Part shown: piece by piece, positions 1-7,831 of the stretch
Position numbering within the stretch: the stretch's first letter is position 1
Layout: the number at the start of each line of letters is the position of its first letter
Assembly (NCBI RefSeq): GCF_023656415.1
Contig: NZ_JAMOIL010000008.1
Span: 62,001-126,000 of the forward strand
Reading direction: 5' to 3'
Source of the DNA: Nocardioides bruguierae
GTDB lineage: Bacteria > Actinomycetota > Actinomycetes > Propionibacteriales > Nocardioidaceae
DNA length: 64,000 nucleotides
Notes under the pieces: model-generated
Told to the model about the DNA's origin: nothing
The model's input: the letters and a program-made list of their open reading frames with translations, nothing else
Databases searched by the model: none
Position numbers and translations under genes: made by a program

Positions 1-160
1 CTCGCATGAGACCGTCCTCGACGCTGACCAGGTACTGCGCCACGTCCAGCTTCGTGATCGCCGGCGTGCGGTCGGTCTGCTCGAAGATCACGCGCTCCGG
101 GCTGCTGACCCGGACCTCGCGCTCCCCCGCCTGCACCATCGCCGCCGCTGCCTTCGCCAT
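1..160 (-). CDS. LigD-type DNA polymerase domain protein, N-terminal fragment (cut by window edge)
   Basis: The frame opens at ATG 158-160 and leaves the window after 53 codons. It reads EREVRVSSPERVIFEQ followed by TKLDVAQYLVSVEDGLMR, the opening signature of the LigD polymerase (archaeo-eukaryotic primase-like) family that fills gaps during bacterial non-homologous end joining. The catalytic aspartates lie beyond the edge, so I cannot tell a stand-alone polymerase from a multidomain LigD. A TAGGCT hexamer ends 7 nt upstream of the ATG and no Shine-Dalgarno is visible, so the message is probably leaderless. It is divergent from the acetyltransferase gene at 238. Confidence 0.7.
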   Translation of the reverse strand, partial: MAKAAAAMVQAGEREVRVSSPERVIFEQTDRTPAITKLDVAQYLVSVEDGLMR

Positions 161-167
161 GGCGGTG

Positions 168-173
168 AGCCTA
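168..173 (-). promoter_or_regulatory. -10 hexamer TAGGCT of a leaderless promoter (LigD-type gene)
   Basis: TAGGCT on the minus strand, 7 nt before ATG 160. TTTCGG lies 17 nt further upstream as a possible -35. Confidence 0.5.
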
Positions 174-225
174 GACGCGCGCCGGACCGCCCGAAACTGC
201 GTGGCGGCCCGTCGCGACCGCCTCC

Positions 226-231
226 TACGGT
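226..231 (+). promoter_or_regulatory. -10 hexamer TACGGT of a leaderless promoter (Eis-like gene)
   Basis: TACGGT ends 6 nt before GTG 238, with no Shine-Dalgarno between. Together with the opposing hexamer at 168-173 it makes a compact divergent promoter. Confidence 0.5.
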
Positions 232-237
232 GGCTGC

Positions 238-1518
238 GTGAGCACCCCGCACGCCCCCGCCGACCTGACCTTCTCCACCGTCGACGTCCACGCCACCGAG
301 GGCGAGGCGCTCCAGCGCCTGCACGCCTACGGGGACGCCTGGTCGCGCGGGTTCCACGAGGGCTCGATGAGCGAGAAGCAGCGCGAGGCCTGGCTCGAGC
401 ACAGCCGGGCCGACGACGTGACCCTGCGTGCGGCCTACCCGACCGGCCCGCTGGTCGACACCACGCAGCCCGTCGGCACCTTCTCCAGCTGGGACGGCTC
501 GATGAACGTGGGCGCCGAGCGGATGCTGGGCCTGCACATGATCACCGACGTCACGGTCGCGCCCACCCACCGCCGTCGCGGCATCCTGTCCCGCCTCATG
601 CGCGAGGACCTGACCGCCGCGGCCGAGCGCGGCGTCCCGCTGGCGGCGCTCACGGTCTCCGAGGGCGGCATCTACGGCCGCTTCGGCTTCGGGGTCGCGA
701 CCCGGCGGCGTCGGGTCACCGTCACCGCCCGCACAGGGGAGTTCGCCCTGCGCCACCTCGAGGACGACGGCACGCTGGTGCTCCTGGACCCGGCGGCCGC
801 CGCCGTCCACACCACCGCCGTCTTCGAGCAGCACCTGGCCCGCACCCGCGGCGCCGTGACCCGCCCGTCGTTCTACCGACGCCTGGCCGAGGGGTTCGAC
901 TTCGAGTCGGGCGAGCCCGACACGAAGCTGCGCTGCGTGCTCCACCTCGACGCCGCCGGGCAGCCCGACGGCTACGCCTACTGGAAGCACGCGCAGGAGG
1001 GCGGCACCTCGCGCGTCGACGTCGGGATGACCCAGGCGCTCACCGGCGTCGCGCACCTGCGGCTGTGGCAGTTCCTCACCGACGTCGACCTGGCCCACGA
1101 GGTGCGCGCCACCCTGCCGCTGGAAGCGCCGCTGGACGCCGCGGTCACCGACCCGCGCGCAGTCCGCACCGAGGAGGTGCGCGACATGCTGTGGCTGCGC
1201 GTGCTCGACGTGCCGGCCGCGCTCGAGGCGCGCCCGTGGCGCGAGGACGGCGCCGTCGTGCTGGACGTCGCCGACCCGCTCGGTCTCGCCGGCGGGCGGT
1301 TCCGGCTCACCACCGCGAAGGGCGTGGCGTCCGTGACCCCGACGCAGGACCCGGCCGACGTCCACCTGGGCGTGGAGACCCTCGGCGCGCTCTACCTCGG
1401 CGACCGGGGCGTCCACACGCACGCCGCGGCCGGCCGCGTCACCGGGCCCGGGGTCGCGACGTTCGCGGCGATGGCCGACGACGCCGGCCCCGCGCCGTGG
1501 TGCAGCACCGGCTTCTGA
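238..1518 (+). CDS. Eis-family GNAT N-acetyltransferase
   Basis: A 426-residue protein of the Eis (enhanced intracellular survival) family: acetyl-CoA-dependent acetyltransferases with a tandem GNAT fold and a C-terminal sterol-carrier-like domain. The acetyl-CoA loop is visible around residues 103-118 as TVAPTHRRRGILSRLM, very close to the mycobacterial Eis loop. The chain ends WCSTGF, and in Eis the C-terminal carboxylate serves in catalysis. Family members acetylate aminoglycosides at several amines and also protein lysines. The natural substrate here cannot be read from sequence, and presence of the family does not by itself mean drug resistance. The GTG start is chosen from the TACGGT hexamer 6 nt upstream. 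Confidence 0.85.
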   Translation: MSTPHAPADLTFSTVDVHATEGEALQRLHAYGDAWSRGFHEGSMSEKQREAWLEHSRADDVTLRAAYPTGPLVDTTQPVGTFSSWDGSMNVGAERMLGLHMITDVTVAPTHRRRGILSRLMREDLTAAAERGVPLAALTVSEGGIYGRFGFGVATRRRRVTVTARTGEFALRHLEDDGTLVLLDPAAAAVHTTAVFEQHLARTRGAVTRPSFYRRLAEGFDFESGEPDTKLRCVLHLDAAGQPDGYAYWKHAQEGGTSRVDVGMTQALTGVAHLRLWQFLTDVDLAHEVRATLPLEAPLDAAVTDPRAVRTEEVRDMLWLRVLDVPAALEARPWREDGAVVLDVADPLGLAGGRFRLTTAKGVASVTPTQDPADVHLGVETLGALYLGDRGVHTHAAAGRVTGPGVATFAAMADDAGPAPWCSTGF

Positions 1519-1540
1519 GCAGGCCTCCGGGGCGGCCGGC

Positions 1541-1572
1541 TCAGCCCTGCAGGCTCAGCTCCGGCCGACTCA
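1541..1572. repeat. Stop-codon context repeated three times
   Basis: Read on the minus strand, GAGCTGA at the stop of the lipoprotein gene (TGA 1570-1572) recurs as AGCTGA at 1555 and GGCTGA at 1541, with spacings of 15 and 14. It lies between the convergent ends of the acetyltransferase and lipoprotein genes. Confidence 0.55.
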
Positions 1573-2298
1573 GCTCTGCGGGGTGACGAGCACCGAGACG
1601 ACCTGGACCACGTTGAGGCCGTAGGCCTCGTCGGCGTAGGCCTGGATCGTGCCGTCGTCCCACGGGGTCAGCGCGACGACCTGCTTCGAGGCCCCCACGT
1701 AGGTGGAGGTGATGCCGGGGACGCCGCTCAGCTCCGCCGAGATGGTGGTCAGCTGGGCGTCCTCGTAGCGGCGCAGCGGGGTGCTCGGGTCCGCGACCGG
1801 CACCGTGGGCCCGTCGTAGCGGGCCGCGGGCACCGCCTCGGTCACCGTGTAGGTCTCCCCGTCCCAGGTGCCCGTGAGCTGGTACTCGCCGTAGGTGGTG
1901 CCGGCCTTCGTGGTGGACGAGGCACGCGGCTGGTCGTCGAAGGCGAAGCCCGCCAGGTCGGTGCCCGTGCACTGGGGCGGCACGCTGCTGAGGATCGGCC
2001 CGAGGCAGGCGACCGGCCCGTCGCCCTCGTCCAGCACCGTCACCGGACTGCGGGTGGTGATCGGCTCGCTGCTGGTGGGCACGGAGGGCAGGGCGACGTC
2101 CGGGTCCGCGATGGCGTCCTCGTCCACCGTCGGCGAGCCCTCGGCGGCGGTGCTCGTGCCTGCCTCGCCCTCGCCGTCGGAGGAGCAGCCGACGAGCGCG
2201 GTGAGCGCGAGCAGCGGGACGACGGCCGCGACCGCGCCGCGGCGCAGACCCCGGCTCGTGCGAGCGGGCAGGTGCGTGGTGAGCGGAGTCTTCGGCAT
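1570..2298 (-). CDS. Secreted lipoprotein of unknown function
   Basis: A 242-residue protein with a type II signal peptide: a basic stretch RTSRGLRRG, a hydrophobic core AVAAVVPLLALTAL and lipobox LVGC, so it should be anchored by lipid to the outer face of the membrane. After the cysteine comes a Ser/Glu/Thr-rich linker and then a globular domain with two further cysteines (VACLGP and PQCTGT) that could form a disulfide. I recognise no domain. A longer start at 2328 (MLQAWQHG) is open, but MPKTP at 2298 gives a normal-length signal peptide. It converges on the Eis-like gene and is divergent from msrB. Confidence 0.7.
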   Translation of the reverse strand: MPKTPLTTHLPARTSRGLRRGAVAAVVPLLALTALVGCSSDGEGEAGTSTAAEGSPTVDEDAIADPDVALPSVPTSSEPITTRSPVTVLDEGDGPVACLGPILSSVPPQCTGTDLAGFAFDDQPRASSTTKAGTTYGEYQLTGTWDGETYTVTEAVPAARYDGPTVPVADPSTPLRRYEDAQLTTISAELSGVPGITSTYVGASKQVVALTPWDDGTIQAYADEAYGLNVVQVVSVLVTPQS

Positions 2299-2387
2299 GG
2301 CGGCGCCATGCTGCCACGCCTGCAGCACGGGGGCGTCGCGGGCCGGTCACGAGCGGCGCACGACTCGGGTGGTGCCCGCCCGCGCCG

Positions 2388-2393
2388 TACGCT
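2388..2393 (+). promoter_or_regulatory. -10 hexamer TACGCT of msrB, leaderless type
   Basis: TACGCT ends 6 nt before ATG 2400. The stretch GCCGTACGCTGG is shared with the DUF3000 promoter at 8932-8942. A GGAGG directly before the ATG is too close to act as a Shine-Dalgarno. Confidence 0.5.
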
Positions 2394-2399
2394 GGAGGC

Positions 2400-2834
2400 A
2401 TGACCACCCCGGACGAGAAGTACACCGTCGCCAAGACGGACGAGCAGTGGCGCGAGCAGCTCTCCCCGGAGGAGTTCCACGTGCTGCGCCAGGCCGGCAC
2501 CGAGCGGGCCGGCGTCGGCCGACTGACCGACACCGAGACCGTCGGCGTCTACCGCTGCAAGGCGTGCCAGACGAAGCTGTTCGAGTCCGACACCAAGTTC
2601 CACTCCGGCTGCGGCTGGCCGTCCTTCTACCAGCCGATCACCGACACCATCGAGTACATCGAGGACAACTCCTTCGGGATGAAGCGGGTCGAGGTGCGCT
2701 GCGCCTCCTGCGGCTCGCACCTCGGGCACGTCTTCCCCGACGGCTACGGCACCCCCACCGGCGACCGGTACTGCATCAACAGCCTCTCGCTCACCCTCGA
2801 GCCCTCCGACGGCTCGGGCCCGGTGGCCGGCTGA
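2400..2834 (+). CDS. msrB: Peptide-methionine (R)-S-oxide reductase MsrB
   Basis: Reduces the R epimer of methionine sulfoxide in proteins, a cytoplasmic repair activity that draws electrons from thioredoxin. At 144 residues it has the normal single-domain length. Both zinc-binding CxxC pairs are present (CKAC near residue 57 and CASC near 102), as are the substrate-pocket motif HSGCGWPSFY and the catalytic cysteine in RYCINS near the C-terminus. The cysteine at that place shows the thiol rather than the selenocysteine form. It is a single-gene unit with a leaderless-type promoter directly upstream. Confidence 0.95.
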   Translation: MTTPDEKYTVAKTDEQWREQLSPEEFHVLRQAGTERAGVGRLTDTETVGVYRCKACQTKLFESDTKFHSGCGWPSFYQPITDTIEYIEDNSFGMKRVEVRCASCGSHLGHVFPDGYGTPTGDRYCINSLSLTLEPSDGSGPVAG

Positions 2835-2966
2835 CCTGCACCGACGCCCACGCCCGGTTCGGTTGCATCGTTCCGGGCGGCGGGCTCGACGGGCAGAGGG
2901 ATTTTCCGGACCGGCCTGTGTGCGCAGGCTGAGCGGACTGCTCACCGACCACCGGAAGGTCCGCCC

Positions 2967-4358
2967 ATGTCCAGCACGTCCCTCTCGCCCCAGCCCGGTG
3001 TCGAGGCCCTGCGTCGGGCAGCGCCCGGCCGTGTCCACGTCCCCGGCGAGGCCGGCTACGACGCCGCCCGGACGCCCTGGAACCTCGCTGCTGCGCAGCA
3101 CCCGGCCGTGGTGGCCGAGCCCACCAGCGTCGAGGAGGTCCGGGCGCTCGTGGACGCGGCACGGACGGCGGGGCTGCGGATCGTCCCGCAGACCACCGGG
3201 CACGCGGCCGCCGCGCTGGGCGGCCGTGCCGACGGGGCACTGCTCCTCCAGCTCCGGCACCTGCGCGGCGTCGAGGTCGACCCCGCGGCCCGCACCGCCC
3301 GCGTCCTGGGTGGCACCACCTGGCAGGAGGTCGTCGCCGCGGCCGCCCCGCACGGCCTGACCGCCGCGCACGGCAGCGCCGGCGACGTCGGGGTGGTCGG
3401 CTACGCCCTCTCCGGCGGGCTCTCGTTCTACGGACGCCGCCACGGCCTCGCGGTCGAGCACGTCCGCGCCGTGGAGCTGGTCCTGCCCACCGGCGAGCTG
3501 GTCCGGGCCACCGCGGACGTCGAGCCCGACCTGTTCTGGGCCTGCCGCGGCGCAGCGGCCACGCTCGGCGTCGTCACCGCCGTGGAGATCGACCTGCTCC
3601 CGTACCCGGACGTGCACGCCGGCATGCTGCTGTGGGACGCCGTCCACGCGGCCGCCGTGCTGCCGGCCTGGCTCTCCTGGACCGAGGACCTGCCCGAGTC
3701 CGTCACCACGAGCCTGCGCGTGATGTCCTTCCCGCCGCTCCCGGAGCTGCCGCCCTTCCTCTCGGGCCGTTCCGTCGTGGTAGTCGACGGTGCCGTGCTC
3801 GAGGACGACGACGTGGCCGGCGCCCTGCTGGCCCCGCTGCGAACCCTGGACCCCGAGATGGACACCTTCACCCGGATGCCCGCGCCGGGGCTGCTCGAGG
3901 TGCACATGGACCCGCCGACGCCCACCCCGGCCACCAGCGTGCACGCGCTCCTCGGCCCGCTGGACGCCGACGGGGTGGCCGCCGTCCTCGCCGCCGCCAC
4001 GACGCCCTCACCGCTGCTGTTCACCGAGCTGCGGCACCTGGGCGGCGCCCTCGCCCGCAGCAACCCCGAGGGCGGTGCCCTGACCAGCCTGCCCGGCAGC
4101 TACCTGCTGCACTGCGTCGGCGCCGTCGTCAGCCCGGAGGTCGGCGCGGCCGCGCGGGCGGCCGGCGAGGGCGTGCTCGCGGCCATGCGGCCCTGGCACG
4201 TGGACGGGGCGGCGCTCACGTTCGTCGACGACGTCGTGGAGGGCACCGGGTCGCCGGCGCAGGCCGCGTTCGGCGCCGACGCGCTGCGGCGCCTGCGGAT
4301 CGTCAGCTCCGTCTACGACCCCACCGACGCCGTGGTCGCCGCCCGCACCCTCGACTGA
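2967..4358 (+). CDS. FAD-dependent oxidoreductase, berberine-bridge/PCMH type
   Basis: A 463-residue flavoprotein with an N-terminal PCMH-type FAD-binding domain (about residues 45-215) and a substrate domain behind it. VPQTTGHAAAALGG holds the histidine that normally carries the covalent 8-alpha FAD bond. At the site where bicovalent members have a cysteine, this protein reads HGSAGDVGVVGYALSGG, so only a single covalent link is expected. The usual C-terminal berberine-bridge segment (Y.N pattern) is not clear either. Members oxidise alcohols, sugars or alkaloid-like substrates; the substrate here is unknown. GGAAGG 7 nt before ATG 2967 supports the start. Confidence 0.75.
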   Translation: MSSTSLSPQPGVEALRRAAPGRVHVPGEAGYDAARTPWNLAAAQHPAVVAEPTSVEEVRALVDAARTAGLRIVPQTTGHAAAALGGRADGALLLQLRHLRGVEVDPAARTARVLGGTTWQEVVAAAAPHGLTAAHGSAGDVGVVGYALSGGLSFYGRRHGLAVEHVRAVELVLPTGELVRATADVEPDLFWACRGAAATLGVVTAVEIDLLPYPDVHAGMLLWDAVHAAAVLPAWLSWTEDLPESVTTSLRVMSFPPLPELPPFLSGRSVVVVDGAVLEDDDVAGALLAPLRTLDPEMDTFTRMPAPGLLEVHMDPPTPTPATSVHALLGPLDADGVAAVLAAATTPSPLLFTELRHLGGALARSNPEGGALTSLPGSYLLHCVGAVVSPEVGAAARAAGEGVLAAMRPWHVDGAALTFVDDVVEGTGSPAQAAFGADALRRLRIVSSVYDPTDAVVAARTLD

Positions 4359-4382
4359 GGGGCGGGCGGCCCGGGGCTGACG

Positions 4383-4462
4383 CCTGGGACCCTGGAACCC
4401 CCTGGAACAGCGATCAGGGACCAGGGACCAGGGACCAGGGACCAGGGACCAGGGATCAGGGG
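4383..4462. repeat. 7-bp tandem array facing inverted copies; likely bidirectional terminator
   Basis: From 4414 the unit CCAGGGA/TCAGGGA is repeated about seven times, and the last unit contains the hemQ stop codon (TGA at 4456-4458). Just left of it, CCTGG occurs three times (4383, 4391, 4401) in the opposite orientation, so the RNA of either strand can fold into a long, shifting hairpin between the convergent oxidoreductase and hemQ genes. Confidence 0.7.
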
Positions 4463-5163
4463 AGCTTGGCGACCAGCTCGGCGACAGGGGTCTTGGCGCC
4501 GGTGTAGAACGGCACCTCCTCGCGCACGTGCCGGCGGGCGGCGGAGGCGCGCAGCTCACGCATGAGGTCGACGATTCGGTACAGCTCGTCGGCCTCGAAC
4601 GCGAGGATCCACTCGTAGTCGCCGAGGGCGAAGGAGTTCATCGTGTTCGCGCGGACGTCGACGTAGTCACGGGCCATCTTGCCGTGCTCGACGAGCATGG
4701 CGCGGCGCTCCTCCTCCGGCAGCAGGTACCACTCGTAGGAGCGCACGAACGGGTACACGCACACGTGCGCCTTGGCGGTCTCGTCGGCGAGGAACGCCGG
4801 CACGTGGCTGCGGTTGAACTCGGCGGGGCGGTGCAGCGCGAGCTGCGACCAGACGGGCTCGAGTCGCGCACCGAAGGCGGTGCGGCGGAACGCGTGGTAG
4901 GCCTCCTGGAGCTGCTCGGAGGTGGGTGCGTGCCACCAGACCATGAGGTCGGCGTCGGCGCGCAGGCCCGCCACGTCGTAGACACCGCGGACGACGACGC
5001 CCACCTCGGCCAGGCCCGCGAACAGCTTCTCGACCTCGGCGGCCTCGGCCTCGCGGTCGGCGTCGCCGAGCACGTCGCGCAGCTTGAAGACCGACCACAT
5101 CGTGTAGCGGATCGTGTCGTTGATCTCGCGCAGGCGGGCGGCGTTGGTCTGGGTGTCGCTCAT
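4456..5163 (-). CDS. hemQ: Coproheme decarboxylase HemQ (chlorite dismutase-like)
   Basis: Catalyses the last step of the coproporphyrin-dependent heme pathway: peroxide-driven decarboxylation of two propionates of coproheme to give heme b. At 235 residues it has the standard length. Tyr137 in [11 protein letters not shown] fits the catalytic tyrosine, and His160 in [10 protein letters not shown] fits the proximal heme ligand of actinobacterial HemQ. It follows cgoX/hemY on the same strand after 44 nt, so the two are probably co-transcribed. CAGAAT ends 7 nt before ATG 5163, which favours this start over ATG 5172. The stop codon lies inside a 7-bp tandem array. Confidence 0.93.
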   Translation of the reverse strand: MSDTQTNAARLREINDTIRYTMWSVFKLRDVLGDADREAEAAEVEKLFAGLAEVGVVVRGVYDVAGLRADADLMVWWHAPTSEQLQEAYHAFRRTAFGARLEPVWSQLALHRPAEFNRSHVPAFLADETAKAHVCVYPFVRSYEWYLLPEEERRAMLVEHGKMARDYVDVRANTMNSFALGDYEWILAFEADELYRIVDLMRELRASAARRHVREEVPFYTGAKTPVAELVAKLP

Positions 5164-5207
5164 GGCGTCCATTCTGTCTCGGGCGGGGTGGGAGCTGATC
5201 AGGGGTC

Positions 5208-6620
5208 TCAGACGGTGACGGGCACCGTGGCGAGCACCTCACGGGCGGCCCGCTGGGCGGAGCCGATGACCGCGGGGATGCCGACACCGTCGTAGGCCGC
5301 ACCGCACACGGCGAGGCCCGGCTGCCCCGCCACGTCCACGCGGACCTCGGCGACGGCCTCGGTGTGGCCGAGGCCGTACTGCGGCAGCCCGGCGCCCCAG
5401 CGCTGCACGTGGGTGTCGACGGGCTCGACGTCGGGGGCGAGCGCGGTGCCGACGGCCGCCCGCAGGTCCTCCAGCGAGAGGGCGACCAGGTCGGCGTCCG
5501 GGCGCTGGAGCACGGCTTCCTCGCGGTGGCGGCCGAGCGAGGTGCGCAGGAACGCCAGGCCGTCGGCCGCGCCGGCGCGCCGCACCCAGTCCCACTTGGC
5601 GAACGACCAGGTCGAGGCCTTGATGGAGCGGCCGTCGACGGGCGGCACGAGGAAGCCCGAGGAGCCCATCGCGTCGAGCGCGGCGACGTCCTCGGTGCGG
5701 AACGCGAAGGTCACGACGGCCACGCTGGCGGCCTCCATGGCGGCGAGCCGCGCTGCGGCCGCGGGCGCCACGTCGGCGAGGAGCCGGGCCGCGGGGGCCG
5801 TCGGGGTCGCGAGCACGACGGCCCCGGCCTCGAGCCAGGTGGCGTCGGTGGTGGGGCCCACGAGGACCCGCCAGCCCGCGCCGTCCGGGTGCCGCTCCAG
5901 GCCCCGCACGGTCGCGTCGGTGCGCACCGTCAGCTGCTCGGCGAGCCGCTCGGGCAGCAGCCCCATGCCTCCGGGGACGCCGGCGAACACGGGCGCCTGG
6001 TAGGTGCTGGCCGTCGTGTCGGCGGACGCGCGGCCCGCCTCGAGCAGCGAGCCCTGGGCGGCCAGGCGCAGCAGCTGCGGGGCGGCCACCCGCGCGGAGA
6101 TCTCCCGAGCGTGGCCGGCGTAGACCCCGCCGAGCAGGGGCTCGACCAGCCGGTCGGTGACCGCCGCGCCGAAGCGGGCGTCGACCATCTCGCCGACGGT
6201 CACGTCCCCGCTCTCGGGCAGCTCGTAGGGCGGCAGCGAGGGCTCGGCCAGCACCTGGGCCAGCTCCTCGGCAGTGAGGATGCCGGACTCGCGCAGCGCC
6301 TCGACGTCCTGCGGGACCCCCATCAGCGAGCGCGGCAACGGCCGCAGCGCGCCGCGCGTCCACACCCGCGAGCGCGCCAGCGCCGGGTGCTCGACCTCGA
6401 GGCCCACGGCGGCGGCCAGGTCGACGCCCTCGGGCCGCCGGTTGAGCATCGCCTCGGCCCCGACGTCGACCAGGTGCCCGGCGACGCGCTCGCGTCGCAG
6501 CTTGCCGCCGACCCGCGGCGAGGACTCGAGCACCAGCACCGAGCGCCCCGCCTGCTGGAGCTCTCGGGCGGCGGCCAGACCGGCGATGCCACCCCCGACG
6601 ACGATCACGTCCCACGACAC
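5208..6620 (-). CDS. hemY: Coproporphyrinogen III / protoporphyrinogen oxidase (HemY/CgoX type)
   Basis: FAD enzyme of 470 residues that aromatises coproporphyrinogen III to coproporphyrin III in the pathway ending with HemQ. The N-terminal Rossmann motif is GGGIAG at residues 9-14, followed by [12 protein letters not shown], the FAD-contact segment typical of HemY and amine-oxidase folds. Near the C-terminus [20 protein letters not shown] is the usual second FAD-binding segment. GTG 6620 is chosen because the family begins right before the Rossmann strand and CACAGT ends 6 nt upstream. A longer frame reaches ATG 6704, but those residues look non-coding. With hemQ next door, coproporphyrinogen is the likelier substrate. 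Confidence 0.9.
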   Translation of the reverse strand: MSWDVIVVGGGIAGLAAARELQQAGRSVLVLESSPRVGGKLRRERVAGHLVDVGAEAMLNRRPEGVDLAAAVGLEVEHPALARSRVWTRGALRPLPRSLMGVPQDVEALRESGILTAEELAQVLAEPSLPPYELPESGDVTVGEMVDARFGAAVTDRLVEPLLGGVYAGHAREISARVAAPQLLRLAAQGSLLEAGRASADTTASTYQAPVFAGVPGGMGLLPERLAEQLTVRTDATVRGLERHPDGAGWRVLVGPTTDATWLEAGAVVLATPTAPAARLLADVAPAAAARLAAMEAASVAVVTFAFRTEDVAALDAMGSSGFLVPPVDGRSIKASTWSFAKWDWVRRAGAADGLAFLRTSLGRHREEAVLQRPDADLVALSLEDLRAAVGTALAPDVEPVDTHVQRWGAGLPQYGLGHTEAVAEVRVDVAGQPGLAVCGAAYDGVGIPAVIGSAQRAAREVLATVPVTV

Positions 6621-6718
6621 GCTCCCACTGTGCCACGCGGCTCCGGGCGGCCCCCGCTCGTCGGGTCTCCCGGCCGTCCCGGAGTGACCTGCAGTCCACC
6701 CCACCGGGACCCTCGTCC

Positions 6719-6732
6719 CGCCGAGTCGGCAG
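6719..6732 (+). repeat. Half copy of a dispersed element, CGCCGAGTCGGCAG
   Basis: The same 14 bases open the palindrome at 13911-13943. Here only one arm plus AAA is present, upstream of the DUF4349 lipoprotein gene. Confidence 0.4.
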
Positions 6733-6805
6733 AAACTCTCAGCGCGATGCCCGCCGGCGGTCCGAGGCAGGGGAACCGACCGGCGGGCGGCGGCGTCCGA
6801 TCGGC

Positions 6806-7771
6806 ATGACCACCCGGACCACCCGCCTGCGCCTCGCCGGCGCCCTGTGCCTGATCACGCTGCTCGCGCCCGTGGCAGCCTGCTCGTCCTCGAGCTCCGA
6901 CGGCCTCACCGGCTCCGACAGCGTCGGGGCCGAGTCCTTCGCCGACGGCGGGGCGGACGGGGCAGCCGACTCCTCCGCCGACGTCGCGGGCGGCTCGGCC
7001 GGCGGCCCCGACACCCTCTCCCGCCGCAGCGTCACCGCCACCGGCGAGGACACCGGCACCGGCGGCGCGATCGCGCCCCAGCTGATCTCCACGGGCCACG
7101 TCTCGCTCCAGGCCGACGACGTGGACGACGCCGTCGCCGGTGCGCGGGGCGTCGCCGCCGCCCTGGGCGGCACCGTCAGCGACGCGGGCACGCGCGCGGA
7201 CAGCGACGGCACCGCCGTGCAGGCCGACCTCACGCTCCGGGTGCCTGCCGCCTCGTTCGACGAGGCGATGGAGGAGCTGGGATCACTGGGCGTGCGGCTG
7301 GACAGCACCGCGAGCAGCGAGGACGTGACGACGCAGGTGGTCGACACGGCGGTCCGGGTGCGCGTGCAGCGGGCGAGCATCCGCCGGATCGAGGCGCTGC
7401 TGGACCGCGCCACCAGCATCCGTGCGGTGGTGCAGGTGGAGTCCCAGCTGACCCGGCGGCAGGCCGACCTCACCAGCCTGCTGCGTCAGCAGGCGGCGCT
7501 GGCCGACCGCACGAGCCTGTCCACCATCACCGTCGACGTGCGGCGCACGCCCGCCGAGGTGGTGCGCGAGACCGAGGAGGCCAGCGGCTTCCTGGCCGGG
7601 CTCGGACGCGGCTGGGACGGCCTCGTGGCCCTCCTGACCGGGCTCGCCACCACGGCCGGCGTGCTGCTGCCGTTCGCGGTGCTGCTCGCCGTGCTCGGGG
7701 TGCCCGCCGCGCTCGTGGTGCGACGGCTGCGCCGCCGACGCGGCACCCCTCCCCCGGCGGCCGCCGCCTAG
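6806..7771 (+). CDS. DUF4349 lipoprotein
   Basis: A 321-residue membrane-associated lipoprotein with signal peptide and lipobox VAAC (cysteine at residue 26), a Ser/Asp/Gly-rich linker to about residue 90, then a DUF4349 domain. The typical segments are ISTGHVSLQADDVDDAV, a LTLRVPAASFDEAM strand-helix and the coiled-coil-like stretch VQVESQLTRRQADLTSLLRQQ. A transmembrane helix near residues 280-305 (TTAGVLLPFAVLLAVLGVPA) ends in RRLRRRR, which puts the C-terminus in the cytoplasm. The molecular role of the family is unknown. It sits alone between two minus-strand heme genes and shares no operon with them. Confidence 0.85.
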   Translation: MTTRTTRLRLAGALCLITLLAPVAACSSSSSDGLTGSDSVGAESFADGGADGAADSSADVAGGSAGGPDTLSRRSVTATGEDTGTGGAIAPQLISTGHVSLQADDVDDAVAGARGVAAALGGTVSDAGTRADSDGTAVQADLTLRVPAASFDEAMEELGSLGVRLDSTASSEDVTTQVVDTAVRVRVQRASIRRIEALLDRATSIRAVVQVESQLTRRQADLTSLLRQQAALADRTSLSTITVDVRRTPAEVVRETEEASGFLAGLGRGWDGLVALLTGLATTAGVLLPFAVLLAVLGVPAALVVRRLRRRRGTPPPAAAA

Positions 7772-7778
7772 GCGCCGC

Positions 7779-7814
7779 TGGTCGAGGAGGTTGCGCAGCA
7801 ACCGTCGCGAGACC
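7779..7814. repeat. REP-like palindromic element, copy A
   Basis: Begins TGGTCGAGG and ends CGAGACC, with an inner perfect hairpin GGTTGC-GCA-GCAACC. It lies between the convergent ends of the DUF4349 gene and hemE. A relative with the same ends is at 42236-42276. Confidence 0.55.
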
Positions 7815-7831
7815 GAGGTGCCTGAACCGGG

